Source: Phoma sp. XZ068
Lineage: Eukaryota; Ascomycota; Dothideomycetes; Pleosporales; Didymellaceae
Length of the DNA: 64,000 bases
Direction of reading: 5' to 3'
NCBI GenBank assembly: GCA_004835665.1
Contig: RBKR01000003.1
Coordinates: 248,001-312,000 of the forward strand
A program made the position numbers and the translations under genes. Positions 1 through 10,789 of this stretch are shown here, piece by piece (position 1 is the first letter of the stretch; every line of letters starts with the position of its first letter). The notes under the pieces were generated by a model. It was not told the origin of the DNA. It ran no database searches and worked only from the letters and a program-made list of their open reading frames with translations.

Positions 1-637
1 CCTCTCCAAGAAGAGGATCTACTGTTCCTTCTTCTTCGTCGGTTTGCGGATACCTCCAATGCGACCGTGTATGCGGAGATTAGGCGTTCTAGAGCTGTCC
101 AAATTTACGATTCCTCCATTCAGGAACCGCTAGTAGGTAGCCTACGCGCATTTGCGTCGCAACCGTGTTGACATAGAATTGCAGGAATCGATTATACTAG
201 AAGGCGCTCTAACCCACGATACCAGTGTTATTCATGCTGACCTGAATATGAATTACTCCAATCCGACGCAAGAGCAATCATTAGACGACACAGCCTACAC
301 TCTCCTACCCCAGACACCTTTAGAAGCAGATGCTAACTGTGCTGTAACGGTCAATTTCCCCACGTCGTTATCTATCGAATGTCCAGACAGCTCAAGCTTA
401 TCTCTCGAGAATCCTCCAGATTATTCAAGCCCACACGATTGGATAGAGATTCGACCAGAGCATGACTGGGATCAATTGCCAATCAAGTTCCAGCCTCCGA
501 GCTTTCGCATACATCGATGTCACCATGGAGGAGTTGAGCGTGGTGAGGAAGATGATGCCTTCGAGCTACCTATGGGTTTTCCAGAAGTGTTGCATCATAT
601 AGACGAAACCTGCAACGACGTTTGTGATACCAAATAA
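1..637 (+). CDS. Hypothetical protein, 3' part (gene starts left of window)
   Basis: I do not recognise this protein. Frame 1 is open from the first base and can be joined to a second open stretch ending in TAA at 635-637 through a plausible 52-nt intron at 133-184 (GTAGGT donor, TTGCAG acceptor, phase 0). The joined fragment is 194 residues. It is acidic, rich in Ser, Pro and Asp, and has no signal peptide, membrane segment or known motif. If the upstream exon is not used, the first ATG of the second stretch is at 248. It lies on the side of the DUF3435 recombinase where Starship cargo would be expected, so it may be mobile cargo; that is inference. The intron model is the weakest part of the call. 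Confidence 0.4.
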
Positions 638-1255
638 TGTATATTTACCGAAGAGCTGATTCATATAGATATCCAAGGCTACGTTCCGAATCCACAGTCT
701 GCCAGGGCAGTCTCTGCCTCTAGAAGAAGGAGGCACACAAAGTTTTGAATGCGATTTGTTTGCCACTATCCCTTCGTTGTACATCACAGTCAAGCGGGAT
801 GGAAAGTTCTTGGTGTACGAGTGCTTCAAAAGCAGAGAGGTTTGATATCTTTATATGATGTTATGTGCCGAAGCTGACAGTCACCTAGGAATGGATCTCG
901 TCTCATAACGGCCATGAGGAGTGTTCTGGGTGCTAGGAAGACCCGATATCAATGCGGCGGCGAGGGTCTCAACTAGGTCTTATTTTAGATGCATATAGCT
1001 CAATCTACTTCTAAACTGCTATAATCTGCTATAAGAATCACGAAAATCGACTGAAGCTACTCTAGATCGCGTGCGTTGTTTATAGTTACTGAACTGTGTC
1101 TTCTAAATTTTAACTTCTGTTTACGGGAAACAGTTCCTGAGTTCTGCTAATATACATGTATTTACATCCCCATCTCTCCGATATTTAACTTAATCACAAA
1201 GCATTTACTTTTGGTGCATTGTCTATTAAGAAACACAATTCAATCAACCTACACC
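638..1255. other. Intergenic, no supported gene
   Basis: AT-rich stretch between two small genes. I see no open frame worth calling and no tRNA-like boxes. The last 60 bases before 1256 should hold the promoter and leader of the next gene. Confidence 0.4.
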
Positions 1256-1624
1256 ATGTCAACTACTTCGCCACCTTCTCTCTCATCCCAATCGACTATC
1301 AGCGAAGCTTCAGAGCCAGTCGAGCTTGCCTACAGCCCAATGTGGTCAGCGCAATTGTCAGGTTCAGACTATAACGGAATAGAGCAACCAGAGCCAAATG
1401 TGTATCTACAACTATCGCAGCTCCTTGAGTGGGAGATATGGACACACAGCCAAACCCGGGCTAAGCTCACAGGCGAGTGCCTGAGATCTGCTGAGCTGGT
1501 AGCTCAGGTGAACAGGCTTGCCAACGAACTTGCACTTTTGCGAGGATACTGCCAGCGGCAACCCAGGCAAAGGGGATCTTCAGCGACCTTTCAGGGCAAT
1601 AATAAGCAGGAACGCAAGGTCTGA
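1256..1624 (+). CDS. Small hypothetical protein with short coiled coil
   Basis: Intronless frame of 122 residues from the ATG at 1256 (MSTTSPPSLSS) to TGA at 1622-1624. The frame is open further upstream but has no earlier ATG. The N-terminal 30 residues are Ser/Thr/Pro-rich and look disordered. Residues about 55-100 (LLEWEIWTHSQTRAKL through VNRLANELALLRG) have leucine spacing of a short coiled coil, and the tail is basic and Gln-rich. No family is recognised. Its position in a sparse accessory region fits an orphan or cargo gene, and it could be a chance ORF. Confidence 0.45.
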   Translation: MSTTSPPSLSSQSTISEASEPVELAYSPMWSAQLSGSDYNGIEQPEPNVYLQLSQLLEWEIWTHSQTRAKLTGECLRSAELVAQVNRLANELALLRGYCQRQPRQRGSSATFQGNNKQERKV

Positions 1625-1805
1625 GCTACGCAATATCCTCTAGGGAGAATACTAACGTTAAATAGACGCCAGAGCCATGGCCTACTGAGCGAATTGAATT
1701 GAATAACAGCTCTAATATAATATTGGGAACTAAAGTCCCTCCCTAGGCCAAGGGACACCCTCCGTCCTGGGACATACAAGGGGAGGGATGGTCTGGTAAA
1801 GGATA

Positions 1806-2363
1806 TTAGGGCTGCACTTGCGGGTCTGGTACAGGCGATCTTCTGTGCGTGTGTTTGCATGTCAAGTTGACTTGCGTGTCCGTATCCTTCGCAATCGCAC
1901 CAAGATGAGCCTTATGGTGTAATGATGTAGTAACTGCATCAGCCTCATTCAAGTTACTGTCCACTGTTGAATTGTGAAGATCTGATGCGCTTACAGCATT
2001 GAGCCAAAGACGCACTTTTGGACCTGGCCATCCGGTGGTATTGGGGTCTTTGCTCTGAACTAATTTGCTTTCAAGATTGTCACTATTCGAGTCGCCGCAG
2101 GCAACGCTAGGTTGCTGACCGTCGGCGGGCTTAGAAATATGTCTGTATCCTCCGTCGAGTGGTACCCAGATCGGAAAATCTCTCCTACTGGCCAGTTCCC
2201 TTTGCAGTCGGCGTCGGTGACCGAGCTTCATACCAAGATGACTAAGGTCCTTCTCTTGTGCTTTAGACATAGTATCCCAATCATACAACCCGTTTATTTC
2301 CATCACATCAATGTATTGCCCTAGAGAAAGGATATAGAGATTGTGCCGCAAATGGCTATCCAT
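1806..2363 (-). CDS. SAM-domain protein, truncated relative to SAM-HMG relatives
   Basis: Frame of 185 residues from the ATG at 2363 to the stop at 1806-1808. Residues about 10-60 form a sterile alpha motif: LGQYIDVMEINGLYDWDTM followed by KDLSHLGMKLGHRRRLQREL, with the usual LG-x-KxGHRRxLxRE end. In many filamentous ascomycetes such a SAM domain is followed by an HMG box in a DNA-binding protein (family knowledge). Here the remaining ~120 residues are low in hydrophobics, Ser/Asn/Asp-rich and show no HMG box. The gene therefore looks like a truncated or decayed derivative, or one whose downstream exons I cannot find. SAM domains mediate protein-protein contacts. The SAM call is firm; intactness is not. 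Confidence 0.55.
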   Translation of the reverse strand: MDSHLRHNLYILSLGQYIDVMEINGLYDWDTMSKAQEKDLSHLGMKLGHRRRLQRELASRRDFPIWVPLDGGYRHISKPADGQQPSVACGDSNSDNLESKLVQSKDPNTTGWPGPKVRLWLNAVSASDLHNSTVDSNLNEADAVTTSLHHKAHLGAIAKDTDTQVNLTCKHTHRRSPVPDPQVQP

Positions 2364-3649
2364 ATTATTGTCGTCGCCTAGCAAAAGCTCAGACGAGAAT
2401 GATTTATTGGACGAAGTATTGTGTGAGAAGGGGAGACGGAAGGTTGAGGGCAGGGGGAAAGAATGCGCCGCACCTAGCGTTGTTACCACACTACAATCTT
2501 GCCGATTACGTCAAATAAAACTAATCAAGTTATTGGATGACTTGGCCACTGTACCCTTTGACTAATATGATGATAATTTACAAGTTTTGGTACTCTACGA
2601 GAGAACTCGACTTTAACCGTCGAAGTTAATCGTTTATGACGTCTTATGACGTAGCACCCCCGCTTTGCAAGCATGTCGTATGCGGTCGACCATCCAAAGA
2701 TAAGAGAACAGATCGCGCAACTCAACAACTTTTTCCAGCACGCCAGACGTATGATTCCTGGTAAGAGGGATCGTTAATCAATGTCTCCTCAAGGACGGTC
2801 ATAAGACACGAAACCGGAATGGAGGTACTTGAAAGACTGTCAAAAGCTGTTTTGAGAAAGCCTGTAAATCATACAGCATGACAGAAATGCCTAAACCGTC
2901 TAAATAGCCTCGCAACACATCCAGTAAATGAAGCAGAAAGACGCCCTTGATGTAAGGAGGAACCAATGTAGGCCCTTAAGTACTGGCGATCTCCATGCGT
3001 TGCTAGAATCCTACCTGGTGCTCACACTTCACTGCCGACGCCGCCCTACTTGCCAGCACCAGAGCTCCTGAATGCAGGTATTGTGCGTTTGCGACTGCGT
3101 AGCCCTTCCTAAAGCCGCTTTCTGCTTTGCAGCACTAGCGTGTGTATCTACGTATGAAAGTTACTCTTCTTAGAAACTAAGAGTTGGCGCGTAGGACGCG
3201 GTGCTAAAACTCGTTTCGAATTTCCTATTTGAGAGCATGCCGCGGCAGTTGCCTTTATGTGCTAAAAGTAAGCTTGCATCTGGAATCATCTTGCGCAAGA
3301 GATGACTCCAGGCCTAACAGCACTAGTCTCAGTTTAGAAACACTAGAGGATGAATAGCCTTAATAATACTTACGGACAGCTACAAGAAATGGCGTTACAA
3401 GGCTAGACAAGTAGTAGCGTCCTAGCATAGAGGGTGTCCCAGCACATAGGGAGGAACGTTAGGACAAGCGAAAGATAGAATCACAAAGAACATGGGAGGG
3501 TGACACTTGGAATTATGGTTACTAAAGAGGCACATCCAGTTCGTAAACAGATTATGTACTAGCTTTATTGGTTGAATCTTTATAATACGTTTTAAGCAAT
3601 TTGGGAGGGCTACTAAACACCTTGAACTGCTCCTAGACAATCTCGTTCC
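2364..3649. other. Gene-free stretch
   Basis: About 1.3 kb with only short shadow frames on both strands. No recognisable domain, tRNA or repeat was seen. Confidence 0.4.
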
Positions 3650-3839
3650 CTAAACTCTAGGACTATCGGACTTCGATCTTCCCTGCATTCGTCGCCGACG
3701 ATGTTGACAGATCACAAAACCTACAGGTGACAATACTAATATAATAATTATCACCACTACCCCAGCTAGCAGTGACCCATTTAGTGCACCATTGCTAGAG
3801 CTTCTTGTAGAGGCTTGCTTCTGTACCGCAGACACCAAT
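3650..3839 (-). CDS. Possible exon with a transmembrane segment
   Basis: A short open frame encodes a Ser-rich stretch, a strongly hydrophobic segment (LLAGVVVIIIILVLSPVGF) and a basic tail (QHRRRRMQGRSKSD) ending at a TAG. This is the layout of the C-terminal end of a single-pass membrane protein. There is no ATG at its start. A GTAAGT donor near 3912 and a CAG acceptor near 3861 suggest a 52-nt intron, but I could not extend a frame cleanly into the upstream exon around 3921-4139. It may be the 3' end of a decayed gene. Low confidence. Confidence 0.25.
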
Positions 3840-4496
3840 CTTCCTGTTGGCTTGGGCTCCTGTGAACAGATAGTCAGAATCCCTTTCTATACTCTAATCA
3901 TAGAATACTTACCATGAGACTTAGCAATTTCCTGACTGCACAAATCTATAGCCCGAGGCTTCGCAGTTGCCTTTCCACTTAGACTCCTGTACAAAGACGG
4001 TATCAGAGTTAGGTCCAGCAAACCAGGACAGCACACTGCGGACTAACTCATATGGAGGAGGGTGTTCTGTAGGTAGGGCTTGCCTCCTAGGCTTTGCGGA
4101 GAATTTAACAAAGACACAATTCAAGGCAATACAACACATTGCAACGATCTTATAGAGGATTGGAAAGATTGTTTATATGACCAACGCAGAAATTGCGATT
4201 AGCGACACCCATAAGCTTCTGTGTCAGCTTCGACCGATACCAGAAACTGTCTGCAATCTCCGAAGCTTAACACAAGCCCGTTTTCAGTAAGAGTGGTCAT
4301 GAGCAGCCGTCTGTTTTATGTTTGCGGTTTTCTACCTCCCTAACCAACACAATCGGCCCGGCTGTCACCACTTCTTGGCATCCGCGACAACGGAATGCCA
4401 TAGCGCAAATGCAACTACTTTGCTTTCTTGAACAGCTACTACCTTGGAAGCACACTGTATCTCTTTAACAGGTCAAATAAGCAGCGAATATCTGAG
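3840..4496. other. Mostly gene-free stretch
   Basis: May contain the 5' exon of the doubtful membrane-protein gene on the minus strand and the promoter of the plus-strand gene at 4497. Nothing else is supported. Confidence 0.3.
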
Positions 4497-5384
4497 ATGG
4501 CCAAGAGCTCCTTCGTTTACCGTTCTATGCGCATAATGTGCGGAACGCCCGATTTTGGAGACCAGCTTTTTGAAATGCTCACTCCTGTGGATCTGAGCGC
4601 GCTACTATATACGTTCGACATCTCCATTACCACGAAACAGTCGAGGAAATACATGCAGTTCTGGAGGCAGATCTTTACAGACAAAGGCTGGATTTCATGG
4701 ATAATCTCACATGGTATCGAGGTCTCCCTTGTGGGAAATGACATGATAACGATGATGGATTGGGTGAGGAACCCAAGGTTGATGGACGCTGGGAGAAGAA
4801 AACTGTTTATAGACCTGAATTTGGTTAGCTGCGTTGCGTCACGGCGGTACGCGCTTTTGTCGGAGGATAACTTTGAACACGTTATCAGGGAGACGAATAA
4901 GCACTCCAGGGAATTCATGAGGAACGATAACTTCACTCAAGCGTTGCGATCAGGGATCGATGCAAGGTACTCCGGGCTCGTTATGCGTAAAGACCTTTCT
5001 GAAGACCGTTCTATGCCCTTTGTCTGGCTCGAACTTACAATTACAAGCGTGGTCAAGCATGAACAGTTTAGCGAAGAGTCATATCACAAGCAAGTAAAGG
5101 TTGACCCCGACACATCGATTGCGCTGTGGTACGGAGAGAAGAGTATGCAGAAGTGGTGCTGTTCGAACGGATCGCAGCCCGGAAGCTCGGAATTGGACAC
5201 AGGTATGGTGCTGAAGATGGACAACGCCAACATGAACATGCCAATGAATATAAACTTGTCTAGGTTTTGGTGTATTACGAAGATTGTGAGCAGAAGCTCG
5301 TTCACTGGCGCGTATCTCTTTCAGCAGCAACGCATGTTTGATTGTACAGAAATGCTCAGAGAAAGGGGCCATCTAGTTCTCTAG
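4497..5384 (+). CDS. F-box-like hypothetical protein
   Basis: Intronless frame of 295 residues. The frame is open upstream from a TTG, but 4497 is the first ATG (MAKSSFVYRSMRIM). Residues 24-50 (QLFEMLTPVDLSALLYTFD) have the leucine and proline pattern of an F-box-like helix bundle, followed by a conserved-looking stretch around WRQIFTDKGWISWI. This resembles a large lineage-expanded family of short F-box-like proteins in Pleosporales; that is from memory of such families, not a search. If correct, it would serve as a substrate adaptor of an SCF ubiquitin ligase. It lies 0.6 kb beyond the 3' end of the DUF3435 recombinase, where Starship cargo would be expected. No membrane segment or signal peptide is present. 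Confidence 0.6.
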   Translation: MAKSSFVYRSMRIMCGTPDFGDQLFEMLTPVDLSALLYTFDISITTKQSRKYMQFWRQIFTDKGWISWIISHGIEVSLVGNDMITMMDWVRNPRLMDAGRRKLFIDLNLVSCVASRRYALLSEDNFEHVIRETNKHSREFMRNDNFTQALRSGIDARYSGLVMRKDLSEDRSMPFVWLELTITSVVKHEQFSEESYHKQVKVDPDTSIALWYGEKSMQKWCCSNGSQPGSSELDTGMVLKMDNANMNMPMNINLSRFWCITKIVSRSSFTGAYLFQQQRMFDCTEMLRERGHLVL

Positions 5385-5481
5385 TAACCATGATAGATTG
5401 CATACGCGCTAGTTGCAACAATTATATAGAACGTCCAATTAATGCGTGCTAAAGCTCACTCTTGCCTCGACGTGATCTAAC

Positions 5482-5862
5482 TCATCTCGCAGGTGCGAGA
5501 ACGTCCACCTGTTTCTGAGGAATGCATATGCAAGACGTCTCACTTCGCTCGATTGATGGCTCGTCCAGGTTTTGAAGCAATTCAAGAAGACGAGATTGCA
5601 GAAACTCGCGCGAGGGGCGTGGTGTCGGAATGAGCGCTGGTTCGGTCGGCTGCGGAACAAGCGGATGGTAGAGTGCATGCGCGAGGGCTTGATGCGCCTG
5701 GACTTGCCACCTCGTCGCTACTTTAGCCTTTCGGCGCCCAACCCGTTGCGAGCGAATTATTTGGGGTTCTGCAAAGCTGGGTTTCGCAACATGGACAACA
5801 TGGACAGGTGCGGGGGATTGCAGCATTACGACTCGGTAATGGTTTGGCTGGAGGATGTTCAT
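5482..5862 (-). CDS. Doubtful small hypothetical ORF
   Basis: A 126-residue frame with an ATG start at 5862, ending at 5482-5484. It has a Pro/Arg-rich middle and a helical stretch (REFLQSRLLELLQNLDEP). The opposite strand is also open here, so coding is not established. It sits just downstream of the recombinase on the same strand. No family is recognised. The rest of 5385-6011 holds nothing I can support. Confidence 0.25.
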   Translation of the reverse strand: MNILQPNHYRVVMLQSPAPVHVVHVAKPSFAEPQIIRSQRVGRRKAKVATRWQVQAHQALAHALYHPLVPQPTEPALIPTPRPSREFLQSRLLELLQNLDEPSIERSETSCICIPQKQVDVLAPAR

Positions 5863-6011
5863 CAGTCATATTACTTCTTATATATCTATTTGGAGAATCC
5901 ATTCTGCGCAAGCTCCGACCGATTCCTGGATTATGAATACAGTTTGACATGGTGTACGTATGCTGTAAGCGCGCATCCGCGCAATCACCGTGCCAATGCG
6001 TCACGCTAGGT

Positions 6012-8673
6012 TCAATCCTGGTAATCGCCGCCCGCAGGCGTTTTGCGCTTTCCAGTGACCCTGCGAGGACCGAATGGAGGGATGCCATGAACTGAAGTTG
6101 CATGATTCCAGAAGTCGGAGTCCGAGGACAACTCATCTTCGCACAGTGGATGGGGGCATCTTTTAAGAGCATTCTCTTGAGCCAAATGTTCCTTAATGTG
6201 TCTGTGCAATGTAAAAACGTCGCTGAATTGTGCGAAGCGCACTGCCAGTGGTGCATCAGCGCCAAGGCAGAACAAGCAGTGTGCAGCAACCACTACAACT
6301 CCACACTCCTTGATCAAACCACAGTAGTCGTTCAGTTCTTCAAGGTGTCTTCTTTGTAGGTGCGCGTTCCATATCTGGTTCGAACGACACCACACATCAT
6401 GCTCGTAGCAATAATGCATGCTCGTAAGCATTGTCCAATCGTTCGGGACACGATGATTCTCTGAGACGTGATATGCAAGGTCCTCATGGCTTTCGAATCT
6501 TTCGCAACAGCTGGCCCACAGGCATTGATGTGACCTTGATTGCTTGAGATGGTCGGTTACATGGCGAGAGTACGACCCACATGTTTTCCCGTTGAAGCGG
6601 TGATAACAATCGTTCCAAAGACACGTATGAATTCGCAAGAACTGTTCCGTCATATGATCCCGTTCGCGGTTGACGCGCCGTTGCCGTGCGCACTGTAGCA
6701 AATGGCCGTGGACACGATCTGGACGAAGCCTAGAAACATAAGCAAAAGCTTGAATAGAGCAAAGATATGCACACTTGGTCAAATCCTTACGGCAATCAAC
6801 ACAGCAGTTTTGCTTTGTTGGCTCTGCAGTTTTGTATGCGTAGCGTTTCCTCTGAGACCTGGCCAGGCTAATAAGCGGCTCAAGGACTTCCGTGAGCGAA
6901 AGTGCAGCCATGATATTGTCAGTATCATCGTCTTTGCGGAACATGAGGTCTACTACGAGTTGGCGTTCAGGCTCAAACTTGAGTAGCGCTAGAAGGTAAC
7001 GTGACGGCTCGCGGGAGAGGACTGTAGTTGGTGCTGTTGCCCGAACACCCTTGCCTTTCCCATCGAGGTATTCTCGACGGTTCTTCTGATACGCTTTTTC
7101 CCGTGATTGTCGCCTAAGTTCGTATCCCTGCGTCGCGGACAGTAGCATGGTTGATACCACCTTAGAACTTCCTTCTCCCTTTTCTTGTGAGGTCTGCGTT
7201 GCTCTTTCGCACGGTGGTTCTGTGAGTGTTGATCCTGGCGGCCTGGGCGCAAGCAGATTTCGATTTGCCATCATGGAGCTGGACTCCTTGTATAGGTCAA
7301 GGCACTGCTCGCGTTCATGAATGATCGATTGGCTGTCAATACCGATGAACCCCGAGACATAGTACTGCGCTGTATCTTCATATTTGTGCCCCATCAGTGT
7401 CCTTCGCTGTGTAGCTGTAGCTTCACCTAAACACATATTAGCTTTGCTCCACAACCTTGTGTGCTTAACTTGCCTTCCACAGCATGCGCAAAGGCGCGTC
7501 TGAAGCAATATGCGCTGAGGTTCTCTTGATAGCCAGCCCGTTGACCAGCGCCTTTTAATGCGGAGTTGAAACAATCGTACGTCCATATTCTGGTCTCGGA
7601 CATGGATTTATCCGCGCGCATGCCTCTCATGACAGGACGCCCTAGTGCCTCAGATTTATACTTCGCCCTGTAAAGCATATTTCCTGGGATGGGTTTCACG
7701 GCTTGTAGGTCTTCGGAAGATGTCATATCCTGGAATACACCATCTGCAAACGCGAGCGACAGGAACCATGTTACGGGACACATGTACCTCATACGCGGCT
7801 CCTCATACAGCGTCATAACAGGTCTGTTCAGCGTTAGTCGTGTGCGTGGGGGTTGATAATGCCACCAAGGAGGGTCATACGCATGTTTCTTGTATTCTCG
7901 ATGGCCCTTTCGGTTTCTCAGCTTGACGTGAAGTCGCCATCCGGGATGGCTGCTGCTCCACGAGTGAACAAGCTCAATATCCTTGTAGAGCAGACCTTCG
8001 TTAGTCTGATACCATGCATCTGACTCAACAACTTCTCCTGGACGGACGCCAACAAGAAGCATGAGCTGTATTGCAAAAGCCATCTGGCTACGTATACGAG
8101 GATGCAGATGCCTGTACTCGTCGCTTGAAAACAGGAACCTAATAATGTCTTTCGCAACAGCAACAGGTGCAAGTGGCTTAGCCCGAGCGCATGTTGACAG
8201 AAGGCCCCGAGGAATGAGATCTTTTGTGACAAAACTGATAATATCCTGGTTTTGTACTGTAGTATATTGGTAGCGCGTGTGGATCTTGATAGCACGCTTT
8301 AGGCTGTTGAAGCGGTTCAGGAGGGTTGTATCAGTAATACATTCTTCTAAAAGACCTGTACGTGTCTGAGCAAACCACTCGAGGAAGAGCTTAATCTGGA
8401 AAGGTGTAGGTGCCTCTGCAAAGCGTTGCTCGGCTAATGGCTTCTCCAGAATATTATCAGAGAAGCTAAGGGGCTAGTTAGCATCTTGGTCACCGATGAT
8501 ATGCGCTTTGAGACTTACTAAGACCATTGCTCCATTGTGAACTTGTAGGAATCATGACTGGATTTAATCAAGGCTCTCTTGATATCCTCCGAGGTAAGCG
8601 GTTGTGGCGCGACCTCTTGCCGGGCGCGTTTTTTTAAGTCTTCGAGATTGACAATTTTAGCTGCCTTGCGCAT
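6012..8673 (-). CDS. DUF3435 tyrosine recombinase with C2H2 zinc fingers (Starship captain-like)
   Basis: Site-specific recombinase of the DUF3435 family, the enzymes that mobilise Starship giant transposons. Three exons are inferred: 8519-8673, 7474-8465 and 6012-7426, giving 853 residues with no internal stop. Intron 1 (8466-8518) is GT-AG; intron 2 (7427-7473) is GC-AG with a GCAAGT donor, the only junction that keeps frame. Candidate catalytic residues of the tyrosine recombinase fold are Arg193 (GVRPGEVVES), Arg374/375 (YCFRRAFAHAVEG), His396 (TLMGHKYED) and Tyr404/405 (AQYYVSGF). After a ~200-residue linker there are several Cys/His fingers from about residue 651 to 830 (CLWNDCYHRF...H, CLWASCCERF...H, CLFCL...H, CPHPLC...H), likely DNA-binding. 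Start chosen at the first ATG before the conserved helical N terminus. In Starships the captain is the first gene and points into the element, so cargo would lie at lower coordinates. Apparently intact. Confidence 0.9.
7427..7473 (-). other. GC-AG intron in the recombinase gene
   Basis: On the minus strand the exon ends GAAG and the intron starts GCAAGT and ends TTTAG. Using GC as donor joins VEG to EATATQRRTLMGH without frameshift. The nearby GT donor gives an immediate stop. GCAAGT is the usual form of the rare GC donor. Confidence 0.7.
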
Positions 8674-9808
8674 TCTGTCTTTGGCTAACGGAAAGGGGGA
8701 GATGTTGTAGCAGCGGGGTAGACTTTGCAGAGAGGGAGCAAGTAGCCATTAAACTATGACTACCGGAGGGTGGGCGCAAATAAGATACCATGACAGGCGG
8801 CGTGGTCCACAACATGGCTTTGACGGCAGTCGGCGTATCGCAAGCCCACAGACCAGAATCTTGTCTCCTGTTTAGTGTTTATTTAGATAAGAAAGAGAGA
8901 AAATAGGTCAGGATGCAGCCTAGCTCCTTTGAGGCGCGCTTACCAGAAACAGACATACGAATAACTGACTTCTCGAAACGGTACCACGACAAACGGCGGA
9001 CCGGGCAGGAGAACTTGTTTTCAACGTCCTATGGTCGTATGTGAAATACACAACGTTTGAAAGGTTTATAGTGTAGAGGTTAAGCTCCCTCCCGAGCATT
9101 GTGATCATTTGGGCGAGATTAATAATAAGAACCTTGACAAGTTTACGTATATCTCTCTGCCCTAATTCACGTGCAAATCTAGTGGCAGCTTCTCTGTTCA
9201 TCCGTTGATGGAAGGAAGGATTGAATATAACAGCCCGAGTGCTGTGTCTTGGCACCTCCTCCGTTGAGAACTTTAAGATACAGTCGTTCTAGTGAAGACG
9301 CATTTAGTACAAAAGAAGTGTTCGGTCTAAACCTGCTATCTATTCGCCTACAACAGGTCACGATTAAAGCTGTTCTTCTGGGTGAGGTCGCTAAGCGTGT
9401 CCCAAGAGACTGAATCGGTGACATTTGGCGGGACATTGTATACCGTATTGCAAACCTTGACTGGCAGTGCTCTGGGTATGAGAAAGACGTTCGGGGTCTG
9501 CTGGCTTGCCAGCAGGATTTATTTTAGCGCAGGTCACAAATAGTGTTAATAGCACGTTTAAGGCACCACATTCACCGGCTTAGCGCATATTATCTCTGCG
9601 TGGCTTCTAGAAAACTTCGTGTATTGGCATGTGAGAAATTTGTTGATTGTTTTTTGTACCTGATTGCACACCTATCCGTACCTGGGTCAGAACAAAGATC
9701 AAAGAGTGTCGTACCTGCCATAAGAGCGTAAGATGGCGATGGAGCACAGTGGATCGATCAGGATTGGATCCGGACTACGGTTTCTAACGCTCCTGACGCG
9801 ACTGTGCG
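8674..9808. other. Upstream region of the recombinase; possible element edge
   Basis: No gene is supported. It contains the recombinase promoter and the 19-bp motif. If the recombinase is a Starship captain, the terminal repeat and target-site duplication should lie in this interval; I could not identify them unambiguously. Confidence 0.35.
8790..8808 (+). repeat. 19-bp motif shared with 26450-26468
   Basis: The sequence atgacaggcggcgtggtcc here matches 26450-26468 with one mismatch (t to c), in the same orientation. Both copies are preceded at short distance by ggcgcaa. This copy lies about 120 bp upstream of the recombinase start codon, where a Starship end would be expected. Confidence 0.6.
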
Positions 9809-10789
9809 TTATTTTCGTTTCTGCCAGTTTTTGAGAGATTCCATCACCTCCAGCGAATTGGCGTAGTTGACCTGCAGAGCGCGCCCTGTTGACTGATTGA
9901 AACTTATAGAAATACGAGCGATGTCCTTACAGAGATCTTTTTCGATGGCCGCATTGATCTGTATTGAGTCATCTTTCGCCTGGTTGTGATGGACATCACG
10001 CCCGTCCTTGATAGGAAGGTCATGAGGAGGCATCTCTGATTCATCGACAAGGGTTCCATCGTCGCTGCTGGCGTCACTCTCAATCCTGGTTGCAGCCGCC
10101 AGCTCCTCCGCGCTTATGGACACGGTACCATCATCTGCTGCCATTAGCATCTTCATGGCAAAGCATTTTCTGCGTCACACTCACCCGCCGGACTACGGTC
10201 CTTCAGCAACCGCGCGATTCGAAGCCCTTCACAGTTTGAGACCTGCTTCCTCAGAGATCTATCAATCCGCTGTATCACTCCCGCATTAGCTACCAGCTCT
10301 TTCCGCATGTTTCGCATAACGCCGACTTGAGCAACTTGAATGCGCAATAGGAGCGATTGTTTGACAGTCCCCAGCTCGTTCATGATGACGTTTAGCTTTT
10401 TCTCGTCCGCAGACCCCTGTACAAACTGGCGAGCGAGCTGTTTCGTTCTTCCTTTTGTGTTCGGGTCGAGAGACACAAGTAGGTCTTTCAGCTTGGTCTG
10501 GACATCTTCGACTCGGGCTAGCTCCATGCGCACGGCATCTGTTTGGAGTTCTTTTTCATGTTTAATGATACCGATGATTGTCTCGACGCTCTCGAGCTCG
10601 ACTTCGTGCCGATTGAGTACATCCACAAGGTTCTTCTGCCGTTCGTACGCCTCACGGAGGCGCCGCAGGATGCGAAACGCTTGCTCGATCAAGGACGTGG
10701 AGTTCTGCAGCACCGAGACGCATAACAGGGCTTCGGCCTGGAACAATGCTTTAGCTCAGTTCTCTCAGTGCTTTGGACGGTCTTACCAT
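9809..10789 (-). CDS. STAND/NLR N-terminal-domain-like protein
   Basis: Three inferred exons: 10787-10789 (only the ATG), 10185-10737 and 9809-10137, separated by 49-nt (GTAAGA...CAG) and 47-nt (GTGAGT...CAG) introns. Product 294 residues beginning MAEALLCVSVLQNS. Residues 1-175 are almost all amphipathic helix (FRILRRLREAYERQKNL, LLLRIQVAQVGVMRNM) and resemble the helical N-terminal domain found on fungal STAND proteins and on stand-alone relatives. No NACHT or NB-ARC P-loop follows. The C-terminal third is acidic and Ser-rich, then a short helix ending QKRK. In heterokaryon incompatibility such domains act as signalling or membrane-targeting modules; applying that here is inference. It lies next to the recombinase and two other lineage-specific genes. 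Confidence 0.65.

Noticed and set aside
6360..6400. ggttcgaac sequence resembling a tRNA B box
   Set aside because: Lies inside the recombinase coding region and no matching A box or cloverleaf is present.
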